From positions 10,263,919 through 10,327,918 of the forward strand of contig JALIGW010000010.1 of assembly GCA_023053685.1 (NCBI GenBank): DNA of 64,000 nucleotides, read 5' to 3'. Made by a program: the position numbers and the translations under genes. Origin of the DNA: Diadophis punctatus similis (Eukaryota; Chordata; Lepidosauria; Squamata; Dipsadidae). Below are positions 11,123 through 22,275 of this stretch, piece by piece. Every line of letters begins with the position of its first letter. The first letter of the stretch is position 1. A model generated the notes under the pieces. The model saw only the letters and a list, made by a program, of their open reading frames with translations, made no database searches and was not told the DNA's origin.

Positions 11123-11659
11123 TCATCTCTTGTCCTCTTGCTTCAATTTTGTTTCAATTCTTATTGAGTTTTTGGTAAATATTTCATGCTTCTCCCTTGG
11201 GATCTTGTAGCTCCTTACATCACATTTATTTAATCTTAGTATTTCATCTGCCACAACACTTATCTCTTGTTGTTGGCTCTCTAGAGTACCCATCTGTAGT
11301 TCTTTCATCATTTTAAAGAGAACTTTCTCTTTATTCTCTTCTATATTTTGAACTCTTAGAGGGTATTCTGTCTGTTCTGTTTTAAGAATTATTACTATCT
11401 CTTCCATATCTTCCTCCACTTGTGTCATTTTTGGATTTATCTCCTCTATTCTTTCCTCAGCTCCTTCTGGTTTCTCCTCTATTTTCTGAATTTTTTGCTC
11501 ATCTTTTATTATCATTTGCTGGGGGTTTTCTAGTCTCACATCTTTATCCTGCATCAATTCCATCATCTCCCTATGATTCATTGTCATATCTTCCTGAATG
11601 CATTGAAACATCGATAGTATTTCTTTATAAACCATATTTGTTTTCCCCTGTTGAAACAT
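11123..11659 (-). CDS. L1 ORF1-like coiled-coil protein (partial, decayed)
   Basis: A 178-codon minus frame begins MFQQGKTNMVYKEILSMFQC and is dominated by heptad-type charged sequence (KMTQVEEDMEEIVIILKTEQ), then EYPLRVQNIEENKEKVLFKM. This is the pattern of the ORF1p coiled coil followed by the start of its RNA-binding domain. L1 ORF1p binds L1 RNA as a trimer. The frame is shorter than a full ORF1 (usually 300 or more residues) and lacks the end of the RNA-binding and C-terminal domains. A GC-richer 5' region lies immediately upstream (11660-12860). Confidence 0.65.
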   Translation of the reverse strand: MFQQGKTNMVYKEILSMFQCIQEDMTMNHREMMELMQDKDVRLENPQQMIIKDEQKIQKIEEKPEGAEERIEEINPKMTQVEEDMEEIVIILKTEQTEYPLRVQNIEENKEKVLFKMMKELQMGTLESQQQEISVVADEILRLNKCDVRSYKIPREKHEIFTKNSIRIETKLKQEDKR

Positions 11660-12860
11660 CTTATAATCATTTAATGAGTTAATAGTAATTCAATATTCCA
11701 CCAAGATTCCAATATCCCAATTGCCCAGAAACACCAAAAATGCCAATGTTAATAGAATTTACACAGTTCCAGAACTGTTCCTCAGAATCCCTTAAATTTA
11801 TATTCCTTAGAATTTTTCAATTTACACCCTCTAAATTTACCAAATTTTTAAGTCTTGTTTAATTTTTCTTCTGTTATCTTTCCTTTTTGCCTCGTAGAGT
11901 GTTGTATCAAATAGTCTTAATAATCCAGATTGGCCTACCAAATTTCTCCAAATGTCTTTAATCCACAGAATCAAATATCCAATTTCAAAGATGTTTCTTG
12001 TTAATTATAATCCACCTTGTCTTAGAAATCTTCAAAAGGCTCACTCACTACTTCAAAGCCACCAAAACACCAGTAGATATGGAACCAAAATAAAAAGGCC
12101 TTCCAGGTGTTGTTTGCCTTTAACTATTTCCTTTGTTCTCTTTATTTTTCTTATATTATCACTTAATCCTCACTGTCAAGGTCATTTCCCACTGTGTTCT
12201 AGTATAATATCTTCTTTTGCCAGTAGATGGCACCCCTGCTCAAGGTTCCAGCATTAAACAGCTGACTGTAAAAAAAATTGAGGGGGAAAAACAAGATTCC
12301 TTTTTCTTTATACGATTTCTTCCAATAATCAAATGGTGTTGTCCACAATTTAAGTCACTGTTCATACTACTACCAGTTCTAGTCCAGGCTTTCTATATTT
12401 TAAAGCTTCAGAATCAAAATTTTGTTTCACTTTTGGGCATAATCTTTCTCCGTGTATTACATGGCCACTTTCTTAGTTTTGGAGAATCTTTTTTAAAAAT
12501 GCTTTTATTTGGGTTTAAGTTTCTAGCATAGAAGTTGAAAGTTGTCTCACCCAGTTTCAATCCTGTGTACACAAACCGCTCCAGCTTATAATCTTCTTAT
12601 CCCAGTTGCCACAGCTTCAGTCTTTCCAAAATGGCCATCGTCTCTGCTGCTGATCTGGAGGGTTTCTTTGGATCAAACAAGGAAATTACTGTTTCCTCAC
12701 AATCTACAAAGTGTACCTCCTTTCTTCATCACCCCTTCAGGGTGGCTTTGGCCTGTAGGGTTTCCTGGCAGGCAGATATCGGCTGGGTTTTGCGAAGCTC
12801 TGTGGAGCTCTGCTATCCCATATCCATCCCGCTGCGACACCAACCGGTCAGTCTATAATT
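11660..12860 (-). mobile_element. Probable 5' UTR region of the minus-strand L1
   Basis: The block lies upstream of the L1 ORF1-like frame and becomes GC-richer toward its outer end (about 12600-12840), as do other L1 5' regions here (44237-44880). No coding signal is convincing within it. Assignment is by position and composition only. Confidence 0.4.
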
Positions 12861-12977
12861 AAATACGTTTTATATGTGCAGATTCCTGAAAAAAAATTAT
12901 TAGTAGTGACAAAAAGATAATTTTCACATTAACATATTTTTGTGAAGGTTCATGTGGACTCTTTGCAACTGCTATGA

Positions 12978-13504
12978 ATTTTTGTAAGAATTTTTAAAAA
13001 ATATGTTTCAGGATTTGCTGTACTTTAAGACAGAGATGTCCTCAGTGTACATTTGTCAATGGCATTAAAATGATATGTACAATTTATTCTTGAGATACAT
13101 ATTAAATGTTCATGTATTGTAGATTCTATACAATAGATTAAATTACCCAAATCCTACTGTGGTAATCAAGTTCATAAAAAGCAAATTGGAGAAATTTGTT
13201 ATTTCACTATCTTAATTAGACGTTACTATGATTAAACTTTAGAAGTCAGCATGAGGATATTAGTGATGGGCAATATCCAGTACTTTAAACAGTACTAACA
13301 GCCCTTAAAATAAAATAAAAGTGACTCCCACTGAACTATTGCAAAATTGTTTAAAAATTGTGTGATACTTGGGAAATGGCACTGAAAACTCTAGCTAAAT
13401 TGTACATATCATTTTAATGCCATTGACAAATGTACACTGAGGACATCTCTGTCTTAAAGTACAACAAATCCTGAAACATATTTTTTAAAAATTCTTACAA
13501 AAAT
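12978..13504. repeat. 108 bp near-perfect inverted repeat with 311 bp spacer
   Basis: Arms 12978-13085 and 13397-13504 are reverse complements with a single difference that I can find (GCTGTACTTT versus its GTTGTACTTT counterpart). The arms include GACAGAGATGTCCTCAGTGT and CAATGGCATTAAAATGATAT. The AATAG microsatellite of a LINE begins about 13 bp beyond the right arm. The arms could be terminal repeats of an unrecognised DNA element or a local inverted duplication. Confidence 0.95.
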
Positions 13505-13516
13505 CAACCAATAACA

Positions 13517-13745
13517 ATAGAATAGAATAGAATAGAATAGAATAGAATAGAATAGAATAGAATAGAATAGAATAGAATAGAATAGAATAGAATAGAATAG
13601 AATAGAATAGAATAGAATAGAATAGAATAGAACAGAATTCTTTATTGGCCAAGTGTGATTGGACACACAAGGAATTTGTCTTTGGTGCGTATGCTCTCAG
13701 TGTACATAAAAGAAAAGATACATTTGTCAAGAATGGTTAATCACA
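13517..13745 (-). mobile_element. LINE 3' end with (AATAG)n tail
   Basis: A run of about 22 AGAAT units (13517-13631) is followed by TTCTTTATTGGCCAAGTGTG and the rest of a LINE 3' UTR, read on the minus strand. The same 3' end occurs at 22276 (minus) and 27380-27490 (plus), where it follows coding sequence. This copy keeps only ~110 bp of 3' UTR. Confidence 0.9.
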
Positions 13746-13759
13746 ACATAGATTAAACA

Positions 13760-14236
13760 TTCTTAATATAAGCAAGGTTACTATTGTAAAAGAATAATAA
13801 TTCTTTTGGAGATAAACATAATGTCATAGTGATGATAGTTGTATTAATTATTCACTCTAGATCAATATTTCTCAATCTTGGCAATGTTAAGAGCATAAAC
13901 TTCAGCTCCCAGAATAGTAAGTAGAAGAATGCAATAAAATCAATTAGCAACAAGCATAATCTAGCTTTTATCCCTGAAGCTATTCAATCTTCAAAGACTT
14001 CTGGAAAGTCAGGTGTTAACTAGTCCCCATAAGAATGGGGTCCACTCTTGCCTTCTAAGACAAGCAGTTCCAAAAGAGGGAATTACCAGCAAGAATGCCC
14101 ACCTCGTGTCGCTTTTTGATGAAATTTTTTTTTATAATACACTATTAACCTGCACTGAGCAGACAGAATACCTAGGGTAGACAATTTCAAATATAATCAA
14201 TTCCTGAATCATATAAGGTTTTATAATTATTACCCT
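13760..14236. other. Unrecognised DNA
   Basis: No gene or repeat is assigned between the LINE tail and the hAT-like element. Confidence 0.45.
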
Positions 14237-14639
14237 ACCTACACCAAGGGTTGGCAAATCATGGCTTGCAAGCCACAAGCGGCTCTTTGGGCCCTCTGCC
14301 ATGGCTTCCTGTCCCATCACTGCCCCGCTCCTCACCCTCCCTTCCCTTGCCTAGCCCAGAGGCTCTTCCTAGTTTCCAAGAGGACTACAGGGGCAGGAGG
14401 TCAAATGTTGGGTACTCCGGCATCCGGAACGCTCCACGCTGCTCTGAAACCCCATGCCCACCCATCTCTAGCTTTGAAGGGGAGAAGGAGGGCACCCGCT
14501 GGGGGGTGGGGGTTGTAGGACAAGCTACGGGGCTCATCTCCCCATCTCAAAAGGATTGGATGGTTCACCTCTGAGCCCGCATCTCAGAGTTGCACGCGCT
14601 TCCTCGCTCGCTCACTCTAGCTGGGGAGGCAGAGGTTAA

Positions 14640-15062
14640 GCCAAGCGTCTGAATGCCTCCCCCGCAAGAAATGAATCATCTCCCCGAGCCAGGGTCTGGA
14701 GCAGCCTCGCACACCAGAAGCATTGAGGAGGGGCAGCAGCGGCTGGCATTGGCAGACCCCCTACCTCTGCCTACCCTCGCGCGCCACTATTTTCCTTGTG
14801 GAATGGAGATTCCGCCTCCCCACAGTGCAAATCGTGCATGTGCCATCCCCCCCACCCCAGCTGCATCTGAGGAGAGGGGGAAAAGCCAAGCAGAGACCCC
14901 CCTCCTTCCCACGCAAAGCCCCTTAAAGCAGAGAAGAAGGCCAGCCGGCCATCCCCTTTGCTGGAAGATCCCGGGCAGCCCTCGAGCAAGCGAGCAAATG
15001 AGAGGAAGGAACGTGCAAACCCGCCCCCGTTGGGGGGGAGGGAGAGCCCCAGAGAGGCCATG
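14640..15062. other. GC-rich spacer inside the hAT-like element
   Basis: This block is markedly more GC-rich than its surroundings. The overlapping frames 14653-15075 and 14723-14926 have no recognisable domains. It is probably the original internal sequence of the hAT-like element and I do not call a gene. Confidence 0.5.
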
Positions 15063-15064
15063 TG

Positions 15065-15162
<98 letters not shown>

Positions 15163-15259
15163 TGACTGGAGAGATATATATAAAGAAATGGAAAGGGAGA
15201 GATGAGAGATGAGAGAGAGTGGAGAGGGTGAGGGAGAGAGAGAGAAGATAGATAGATAA

Positions 15260-15294
<35 letters not shown>

Positions 15295-15389
15295 TGGATG
15301 GAGAGAGAGAGATAAAGAGATGGAAAGAGAGAGACGAAAGAGTGGGAGAGGGAGAGGGAGGGAGGGAGAGAGAAAATAGATAGATAGAT

Positions 15390-15423
<34 letters not shown>

Positions 15424-15540
15424 TAGATAGATAGATATGAATGGAGAGATAGAGAGATAAAGAGATGGAAAGGGAGAGATGAGAGAGAGAGAGTGGGAGA
15501 GGGAGAGGGAGAGGGAGGGAGGGAGAGAGAGTAGATATAT
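15065..15540. repeat. GATA/GACA (Bkm-type) array with purine-rich interludes
   Basis: A (TAGA)n run at 15065-15162 is followed by shorter (GATA)n and (GACA)n runs near 15243-15292 and 15378-15437, separated by similar purine-rich units containing GAGATAAAGAGATGGAAAG. The unit (purine block plus GATA/GACA run) recurs, so this is a higher-order repeat. (GATA)n and (GACA)n are the core of the snake Bkm satellite. Confidence 0.93.
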
Positions 15541-15545
15541 ATATA

Positions 15546-15720
15546 TGTGTGTGTGTACGATTTTTTGCTGATAAATGAAAATAAAGGGAGACTATTATAG
15601 ATCTATTTTGAGCTTATTTTGCTCTCGTCAGATAGCCATACCCCTTACTGGGATTTGAACCCGGGCCGGCTGCCTTGCAGGGCAGCAACTTAACCACTAG
15701 GCCATAGGCTCTGTTCCCAA
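15546..15720 (-). mobile_element. tRNA-derived SINE
   Basis: On the minus strand about 15640-15712 reads as a tRNA-like body with an A box (TGGCCTAGTGG) and a B box (GGTTCAAATCC). The body is followed by an unrelated tail (GAGAGCAAAATAAGCTC...) and a short TA/TG run. The internal RNA polymerase III promoter boxes are intact. The tail and position inside a repeat argue for a SINE rather than a functional tRNA gene. Confidence 0.75.
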
Positions 15721-15787
15721 TCAGCTCTTTCACCAGGAAAGGGTTATATATGTTTTTCTGTCGTGTTATCGGAGAGGGAGAGAAAAT

Positions 15788-15838
15788 AACTAGCTAGCTA
15801 GCTAGCTAGCTAGCTAGCTAGCTAGCTAGCTAGCTAGC

Positions 15839-15903
<65 letters not shown>

Positions 15904-15905
15904 GG
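15788..15905. repeat. (TAGC)n followed by (TAGA)n array
   Basis: About 13 TAGC units pass directly into about 16 TAGA units at 15838, a single-base change of the tetranucleotide propagated along the array. Confidence 0.95.
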
Positions 15906-16019
15906 ATATGGATGGAGAGAGAGAGATAAAGAGATGGAAAGGGAGAGATGAGAGATGAGAGGGAGACATGAGAGAGAGTGGAGAGGGAGAGGGAGAGGGA
16001 GAGAGAGAATAGATAGTCA

Positions 16020-16430
16020 GCCAGGACTCAGCCTGGAATGAGTCAGCTCTCCTGGATGCCTTCCAGGATGGTTTATCAGACTGTTTGCAGGACGAGCTGG
16101 CCAGGGTAGACATTCCTCCCACTTTGACGGAGATGGTGCGACTGTGTCTGCGGATAGATGCTAGATTGCAGTGCAGAAATTCTTGGAGTGCTGCTCGGAC
16201 AACTCCCGGCTCTTCTATGGATTGGCAGGCCTTCGCTCCACCACGTGTCAACCAGCCCCCTCCTGTGCCTTCAGTTGGCCATCCAGCCTTGAGACCATAT
16301 GCAGAGCCGATGGACATTGGTGCAGCCCAGCCTCAGTTGACTGGTGAGGAAAAAAACAGACGCCGGGCAGGGGGTTATGTTTATATTGTGAGCAGCCGGG
16401 ACATTTTGCCGTTTCGTGCCCCAAGAAAGG
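16020..16430 (+). pseudogene. Sushi-type Ty3/gypsy gag C-terminal part
   Basis: The frame gives a capsid C-terminal segment (ESALLDAFQDGLSDCLQDEL, then MVRLCLRIDARLQ), a proline-rich linker and the typical MDIGAAQPQLTGEEKNRRRA. A one-base shift then leads to a CCHC zinc knuckle, CLYCEQPGHFAVSC (about 16376-16417). Gag packages the element RNA. The N-terminal half and the 5' LTR are missing, so the element is 5'-truncated at the GATA array near 16015. Confidence 0.85.
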
Positions 16431-17597
16431 TCGTGGCGCATCGGTCCCTGCTCCTGCGACCCAGACCCAACCCAGCTTATCGGGAAATGGCCGGAGCCCG
16501 GTTTAGTGACCACACTGGGCCGGGCCAGTACTAAAAAGGAATCGCGGCCTGCGGAAGTAGACTCTGGACCCCCGCGGCATTTGATTCTGGACACTCAACT
16601 CTTTGTCGACGAACGAGCGGTGTGGGTGCAAGCGCACGCTTTAGTGGATTCAGGAGCGACCACAAACTTTATGGATGAGGCGTTCACTTGTCTTTGTGGT
16701 GTTCGCTTGTGCTCCGTGGACCATCCTCTGGTAGTAGAGACAATCAATGGCCGGGTACTGTTGTCCGGGCCAATCAAGGCCATTACGCAACCCGTGCGAT
16801 TGTTGATAGGACAGCATGAGGAGGCCATTCAGTTCTATGTCACAGCAGGTCTCCATTTGCCATTGGTGCTTGGTCTGGCGTGGCTGAGGGCCCATGATCC
16901 TTGTATAGTGTGGTCCCAGAACTTTATTTCGTTCAATAGCCTGCAGTGCATGGACCATATGCGCCAGACCTGCGCAGGCGCTGGGCAGGGACCCCTCAAC
17001 GTGACGCTGCCGGAGGACTTATCGGATTTTGCCGATGTGTTTAGTGAGACTGAGGCGGATCAGTTACCACTGCATCGGTCCTATGATTGTCCGATTGATC
17101 TGATTCCTAATGTGCCACTTCCCATTGGGCATATCTATTCTATGTCTGAACCGGAGTTGGCGGCATTAAAGGACTTTGTTGATAAGAACTTGGCCCGCGG
17201 TTTCATCCAGCCCTCACCGTCACCCCTGTCCACCCCAGTTCTTTTTGTAAAGAAAAAAACGGGAGACTTGCACCTCTGTTGCGATTACCGGAAACTCAAC
17301 GCCATAATGGTGCGCAACAGATACCCTTTGCCACTCATTCCAGAACTGATGGAAAGGCTTCGGTCGGTGACCATCTTTACCAAGCTGGATCTGCGAGGCA
17401 CCTACAATCTGGTGCGGATACGAGAGGGGGATGAATGGAAGATGGCTTTTGGTACGCAGTATGGACACTCTGAATACACCGTCATGCCATTCGGTTTGAC
17501 CAATGCTCCGGCAGTGTTCCAGCATTTGATGAATGACATCTTTAGGGACCTGCTGGATCAGTTCGTCGTTGTGTATTTAGATGACATCTTGATTTAA
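16416..17597 (+). pseudogene. Sushi-type gypsy pol: protease and reverse transcriptase (interrupted)
   Basis: The 393-codon frame runs from the aspartic protease (ALVDSGATTNFMDEAF, active-site DSG) through the linker (DLSDFADVFSETEADQLPLH) into RT. RT motifs visible are [55 protein letters not shown] and the catalytic YLDDILI. The frame stops at a TAA right after YLDDILI, where the related minus-strand copy reads ILIYS. This is a single nonsense change, and the RT thumb and RNase H continue after it. The element belongs to the chromodomain-bearing gypsy lineage (see 20297-20570). Confidence 0.92.
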
Positions 17598-18531
17598 TCC
17601 TCCTCTCGAAAATGCCACAACCAACATCTGCGGCAAGTTTTGCAACGCCTGCGGGAGCACCATCTATTTGCTAAATTGGAGAAATGTCAGTTTTATAAAA
17701 CTAACATTGAGTTTCTCGGTCACTGCATTTCTCCTCAAGGCATAGCCATGGATCCTGGCAAAATCGAGGCTCTTAGAACATGGCAGCCTCCTCGCAAAGT
17801 CAAAGATGTTCAGCGTCTCCTCGGATTTGTCAATTATTATAGGACATTTATCCCAGGATTTGCCACCTTGACCGCGCCCCTTACCCATCTACTCCTGAGT
17901 CCTGAGGGAGTAGGGCGGCATAGAAAAACTACCAAAATAAATAAAAATAAATAAGAAAGTCGTGTTTCGGTAGGGTGACCCAGAACAGCAGGCGTTCCAG
18001 GCCTTAAAGGAGGCTTTCATGCAGGAGCCTATACTCAAACATCCAGATCCCAACCGACCATTCGTGGTGGAGGCGGATGCCTCGGATATTGCAGTCGGAG
18101 CTGTGTTGTTACAGACCTGAGAGGATGGCGGTCAGTTATTCCCATGCGCCTACTACTCTCGGAAACTTAACCCTTCCGAAAGAAACTATACCATCTGGGA
18201 GAAAGAACTGCTGGCCATCAAATCTGTCTTTGAGATGTGGCGATATCATTTGGAAGGGGCTTGGCACCAAATCGAGGTACGTACCGACCACAAGAATTTA
18301 GAATTCCTGAAAACGGCGAGAAAATTGAACCAGCAACAGATCCGCTGGTCCCTTTTCTTCGCTCGGTTTCACTTCCGGATTACCTATATCCCAAGTGGCC
18401 AGAACCTCCAAGCGGATGCGTTATCCCACAAGCCTGAGTACGCCCACATCATGGAACCGCTGCCGCCTCGGACCATTCTCCCGGTTGAGTTGCTTGCGGT
18501 TGTCCAGACTCCCCTAGATCTTCGGGGATGA
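17598..18531 (+). pseudogene. gypsy pol: RT thumb and RNase H (broken)
   Basis: Sequence resumes with LRQVLQRLREHHLFAKLEKC and the VNYYRTFIPGFATLTAPLT region, then RNase H ([52 protein letters not shown]). At about 17895-17951 a short foreign segment ending in an AAATAAATAA run interrupts the frame, and stop codons at about 17953, 17983 and 18118 follow. It is not functional. Confidence 0.9.
17895..17951 (+). mobile_element. ~57 bp CR1 3'-tail insertion inside gypsy pol
   Basis: The sequence GAGTCCTGAGGGAGTAGGGC then GGCATAGAAAAACTACCAAA plus an AAATAAATAA tail matches the extreme 3' end of the CR1 family at 49046-51430 (read on its own strand). It interrupts the gypsy frame between TAPLTHLL and the KKV of the next RT/RNase H segment, which are contiguous in the related minus-strand copy (about 60900-60940). 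Confidence 0.85.
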
Positions 18532-19384
18532 ATTTGGGAGGGGCAGAGGCAAGACGGATTCGTAGAGCAGCGGAGGCGGGAGATAGGACTGGAGTCCCCA
18601 TGGACTTATGCCGAAGACCTGCTCCATTTCAGAAACAAACCCTATGTTCCGGCCAGACCGCTCCGAAGGTTGATCCTGAATCAATGCCATGATAACCCCG
18701 TGGCGGGGACACTTTGGAATCCTTAAAACCCTGCATTTAATATCCTGGACATTTTGGTGGCCTTGCCTGAGGCATGACGTTCATGCATACATCACTTCTT
18801 GTGATCGTTGTTGGCAGGCCAAACCAGCCACAGGAGCGCCCCCGGGTTTACTGCAGCCCTTGCCCATGCCCGAGAGACCTTGGGGAGCTGTCTCCATGGA
18901 CTTTTTGACACATTTGCCCCCGTCTGCCGGTTTCACCATGGTGTTGGTGGTCGTGGACATGTTAACTAAAATGGTGCATTTTATCCCCTGTAAAGGACTA
19001 CCCACAGCACATGTTACAGCGCGTATGTTCATTCACCATGTTTTCTGTCTGCATGGTTTACCAGATCGCGTCATGTCAGACCGAGGGGGTGCAGTTCACC
19101 ACACACTTTTGGAAGGAGCGCTTGAGGTCCAGGTTTCTCTGTCCTCCTCCCATCATCTGGAAACCGATGGGGATATGGAGAAAGTCATTGGCATCCTGGA
19201 ACAATATCTGCAGTGCTTTGTGAATCTGCAGCAGAACAACTGGGCCTAGTACCTCCCCATCACAGAATTTGCCTTTAATAATTCTCAGCATTCATCCACC
19301 CAAACCACTCCATTTTACGCTAACCTGGGCTACCACCCCCACTTTTTCCCCCTCACACTCTTGGGCTCTCCAGTTCCCGCAGCC
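18532..19384 (+). pseudogene. gypsy pol: integrase (broken)
   Basis: The region encodes the zinc-binding and catalytic parts of integrase: GILKTLHLISWTFWWPCLRH, SCDRCWQAKPATGAPPGLLQ, then MDFLTHLPPSAGFTMVLVVV (first catalytic Asp) and HGLPDRVMSDRGG (second Asp). A frameshift occurs near 19085, and the third acidic site lies in SSSHHLETDGDMEKVIGILE. A TAG stop occurs near 19248 (NNWA*YLPITEFAFNNSQHS). It catalysed cDNA integration in the parent element and is dead here. Confidence 0.9.
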
Positions 19385-20297
19385 GATGAGTTTTTATCAG
19401 AGCTCCAGGCTGTGCACCAACTGGTGAAACATCAACTCAACCAAGCTAAAGAGGACTACAAGAGGTTCACAGACCGCTCCCGATGAGCTGCACCACCTTT
19501 GGAGATAGGGGATCATGTCTGGTTATCCACGAAACATCTTCCCACTGGCCACCCAAATCGTAAGCTCAATCATCGATTCCTGGGTCCCTTTCCGATTGAA
19601 GCAGTAATCAACCCAGTGGCCTATCATCTCACTTTGCCCCGCACGCTTCAGGTGCATCCCATTTTTCATCGCTCTCTACTTTGAGAGATGAGTTTTTACC
19701 AGAGCTCCAGGCTGTGCACCAACTGGTGAAACATCAACTCAACCAAGCTAAAGAGGACTACAAGAGGTTCACAGACTGCTCCCAACGAGCTGCACCACCT
19801 TTGGAGATAGGGGATCATGTCTGGTTATCCACGAAACATCTTCCCACTGGCCACCCAAATCGTAAGCTCAATCATCGATTCCTGGGTCCCTTTCCGATTG
19901 AAGCAGTAATCAACCCAGTGGCCTATCATCTCACTTTGCCCCGCACACTTCAGGTGCATCCCATTTTTCATCGCTCTCTACTTTGAGAGATGAGTTTTTA
20001 CCAGAGCTCCAGGCTGTGCACCAACTGGTGAAACATCAACTCAACCAAGCTAAAGAGGACTACAAGAGGTTCATGGACTGCTCCTGATGAGCTGCACCAC
20101 CTTTGGAGATAGGGGATCATGTCTGGTTATCCATGAAACATCTTCCCACCGGCCACCCACCGGCCACCCAAATCATAAGCTCAATCATCGATTCCTGGGT
20201 CCCTTTCCGATTGAAGCAGTAATCAACCCAGTGGCCTATCATCTCACTTTGCCCCGCACGCTTCAGGTGCATCCCATTTTTCATCGCTCTCTACTTT
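19385..20297 (+). repeat. Triplicated ~302 bp segment of the integrase C-terminal region
   Basis: Three tandem units start at 19385, 19687 and about 19989, each beginning GATGAGTTTTTA and covering [20 protein letters not shown] through HPIFHRSLL. Units 1 and 2 end with CTCTCTACTTTGAGA. The period is 302 bp, not a multiple of three, and each of the first two units ends in a TGA, so the duplication breaks the frame. Unit 3 has a further small internal duplication (CGGCCACCCAC, near 20151-20170). The plus frames at 19499-19684 and 19681-19986 are copies of the same peptide. Confidence 0.95.
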
Positions 20298-20570
20298 CCC
20301 CGCTCGTCCTGCCTGCCCACTCTGTTCCGCTGCACAACCACCACCAGTGCCCAGGGTCCAGGCAGCTCCATCAGAGTTCGAAGTTGCTGGCATTTGAGAC
20401 TCCCGTTGGCTGAAGGGCTGTTTCCAATATCTTGTCGAATGGAAGGATCATGAGCCAGAGGAGTTCTTGTGGGAGGATGCATCCTCGTTCCACGCCCCTG
20501 ATTTGGTTTGGGAATTCCACGAGCGCTTTCCGTCCAAACCACATCCCAACCATCTGACCCGGGGGAAGGG
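20297..20570 (+). pseudogene. gypsy integrase tail with chromodomain
   Basis: After the last HRSLL a short linker leads to GCFQYLVEWKDHEPEEFLWE then DASSFHAPDLVWEFHERFPS, the C-terminal half of a chromodomain. The related minus copy (58904-59263) has the fuller form with YKVASIWDSRWMKGRFQYLI. The chromodomain places the element with chromoviruses of the Sushi type and would target integration to particular chromatin. The N-terminal strand is frameshifted here. Confidence 0.85.
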
Positions 20571-20587
20571 CCCTGCGGTGAGGGATA

Positions 20588-21232
20588 GTATTGTGGCCAG
20601 GTTGAGTCCAGTGCAATAGCAGCCGATCCTGAGGATTCGGAGGTAGTGAGGGTGCAGTACAGAAGACCGGTGTTCCTGGCACCAGAGACGGAGAGTGAAG
20701 AGGACGTGGGGTCAGAGGCTGGCAAACAATTAGAACCTGATGCATCTCCTGAGATTAGTGACTCAGGAGAAGAGGAGGAGCCTCTTCTGGATGCCAGAGC
20801 ATGCAGGTTCTCAAAGAGACACGAGTGGCTAATCAGGAGGAGGCTTCCTCATGAGTAGTAATGCAGGGCTTGACCACGCCCTGAGGGTATTTAAGGGTAT
20901 GTCACAAGGGGCTTCATTGCAGAGAACAACTCTGTTCTGTGGTTTCAGCATTTTGCTCTTGTGTCTACGGCTCGGATTATCAAAAGTGAACATTTTTCCT
21001 GTGTTAATGAGAGTTGGATTTCCGCCAAAACATCCGTGAGTTGAGATAACGCTAATTGATAGCTTTCTGGGACTCTAGCCAACTACTGAGAATACTTTGT
21101 AAATAACTCAATTAATTACCTGATATTCTTTTGAAAAGACTCAACTCTGGCTAAGACTTTATTAGAAGTAAAAGAGTATTGTTCCCAATTCCTTCTCGTG
21201 CATCTTATTTTGGGGGCATACCCGTGGGGACA
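20588..21232 (+). repeat. 3' LTR of the Sushi-type gypsy element (decayed)
   Basis: A purine-rich tract (GGGGGAAGGGCCCTGCGGTG, from 20560) precedes an LTR-like region. It shares the acidic-coding segment (GACTCAGGAGAAGAGGAGGA) and later stretches with the minus-strand LTR at 58187-58867. Its 5' end TATTGTGGCC corresponds to TGTTGTGGC there. The 3' end is lost in the GATA array starting near 21234. Confidence 0.75.
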
Positions 21233-21233
21233 G

Positions 21234-21970
<737 letters not shown>

Positions 21971-22275
21971 GAAGGGTTTTGTGGTTCCCAGTTTTCTGTC
22001 CTAATGACCGGCTGGGTAGGCATGGTTATGTGACTGGGTGGGAGTGAGTGATGTCGAGTTGGCCATGCCCACCCAGGTTTTGTGGCTCTCGGTGAGTTTT
22101 TTTCTGTGGGAAACGGGTCCAAATGGCTCTTTGAGTGTTTAAGTTTGCCGACCCCTGCCCTACACCTTTAATTGCACTAAGAAATAGACAATCAGTCACT
22201 GGAGCAGTAGTCTAATATAGCAACATCATGATTAAATAGTAAGCAAACAGGCAGTTAACATTCTCTAATTTATAG

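Noticed and set aside
14251..15075. GC-rich overlapping plus frames as a host gene or CpG island
   Set aside because: No recognisable domain, no splice pattern; lies within hAT-like termini and runs directly into a GATA array.
15640..15712. Candidate tRNA gene (A and B boxes intact)
   Set aside because: It has an extended SINE tail and lies in a repeat nest; the cloverleaf is not convincing. Same for 30920, 52000 and 54980.
17590..17600. Stop codon right after YLDDILI as programmed readthrough
   Set aside because: The related minus-strand element reads tyrosine there, so a single nonsense mutation explains it; the element is broken elsewhere as well.
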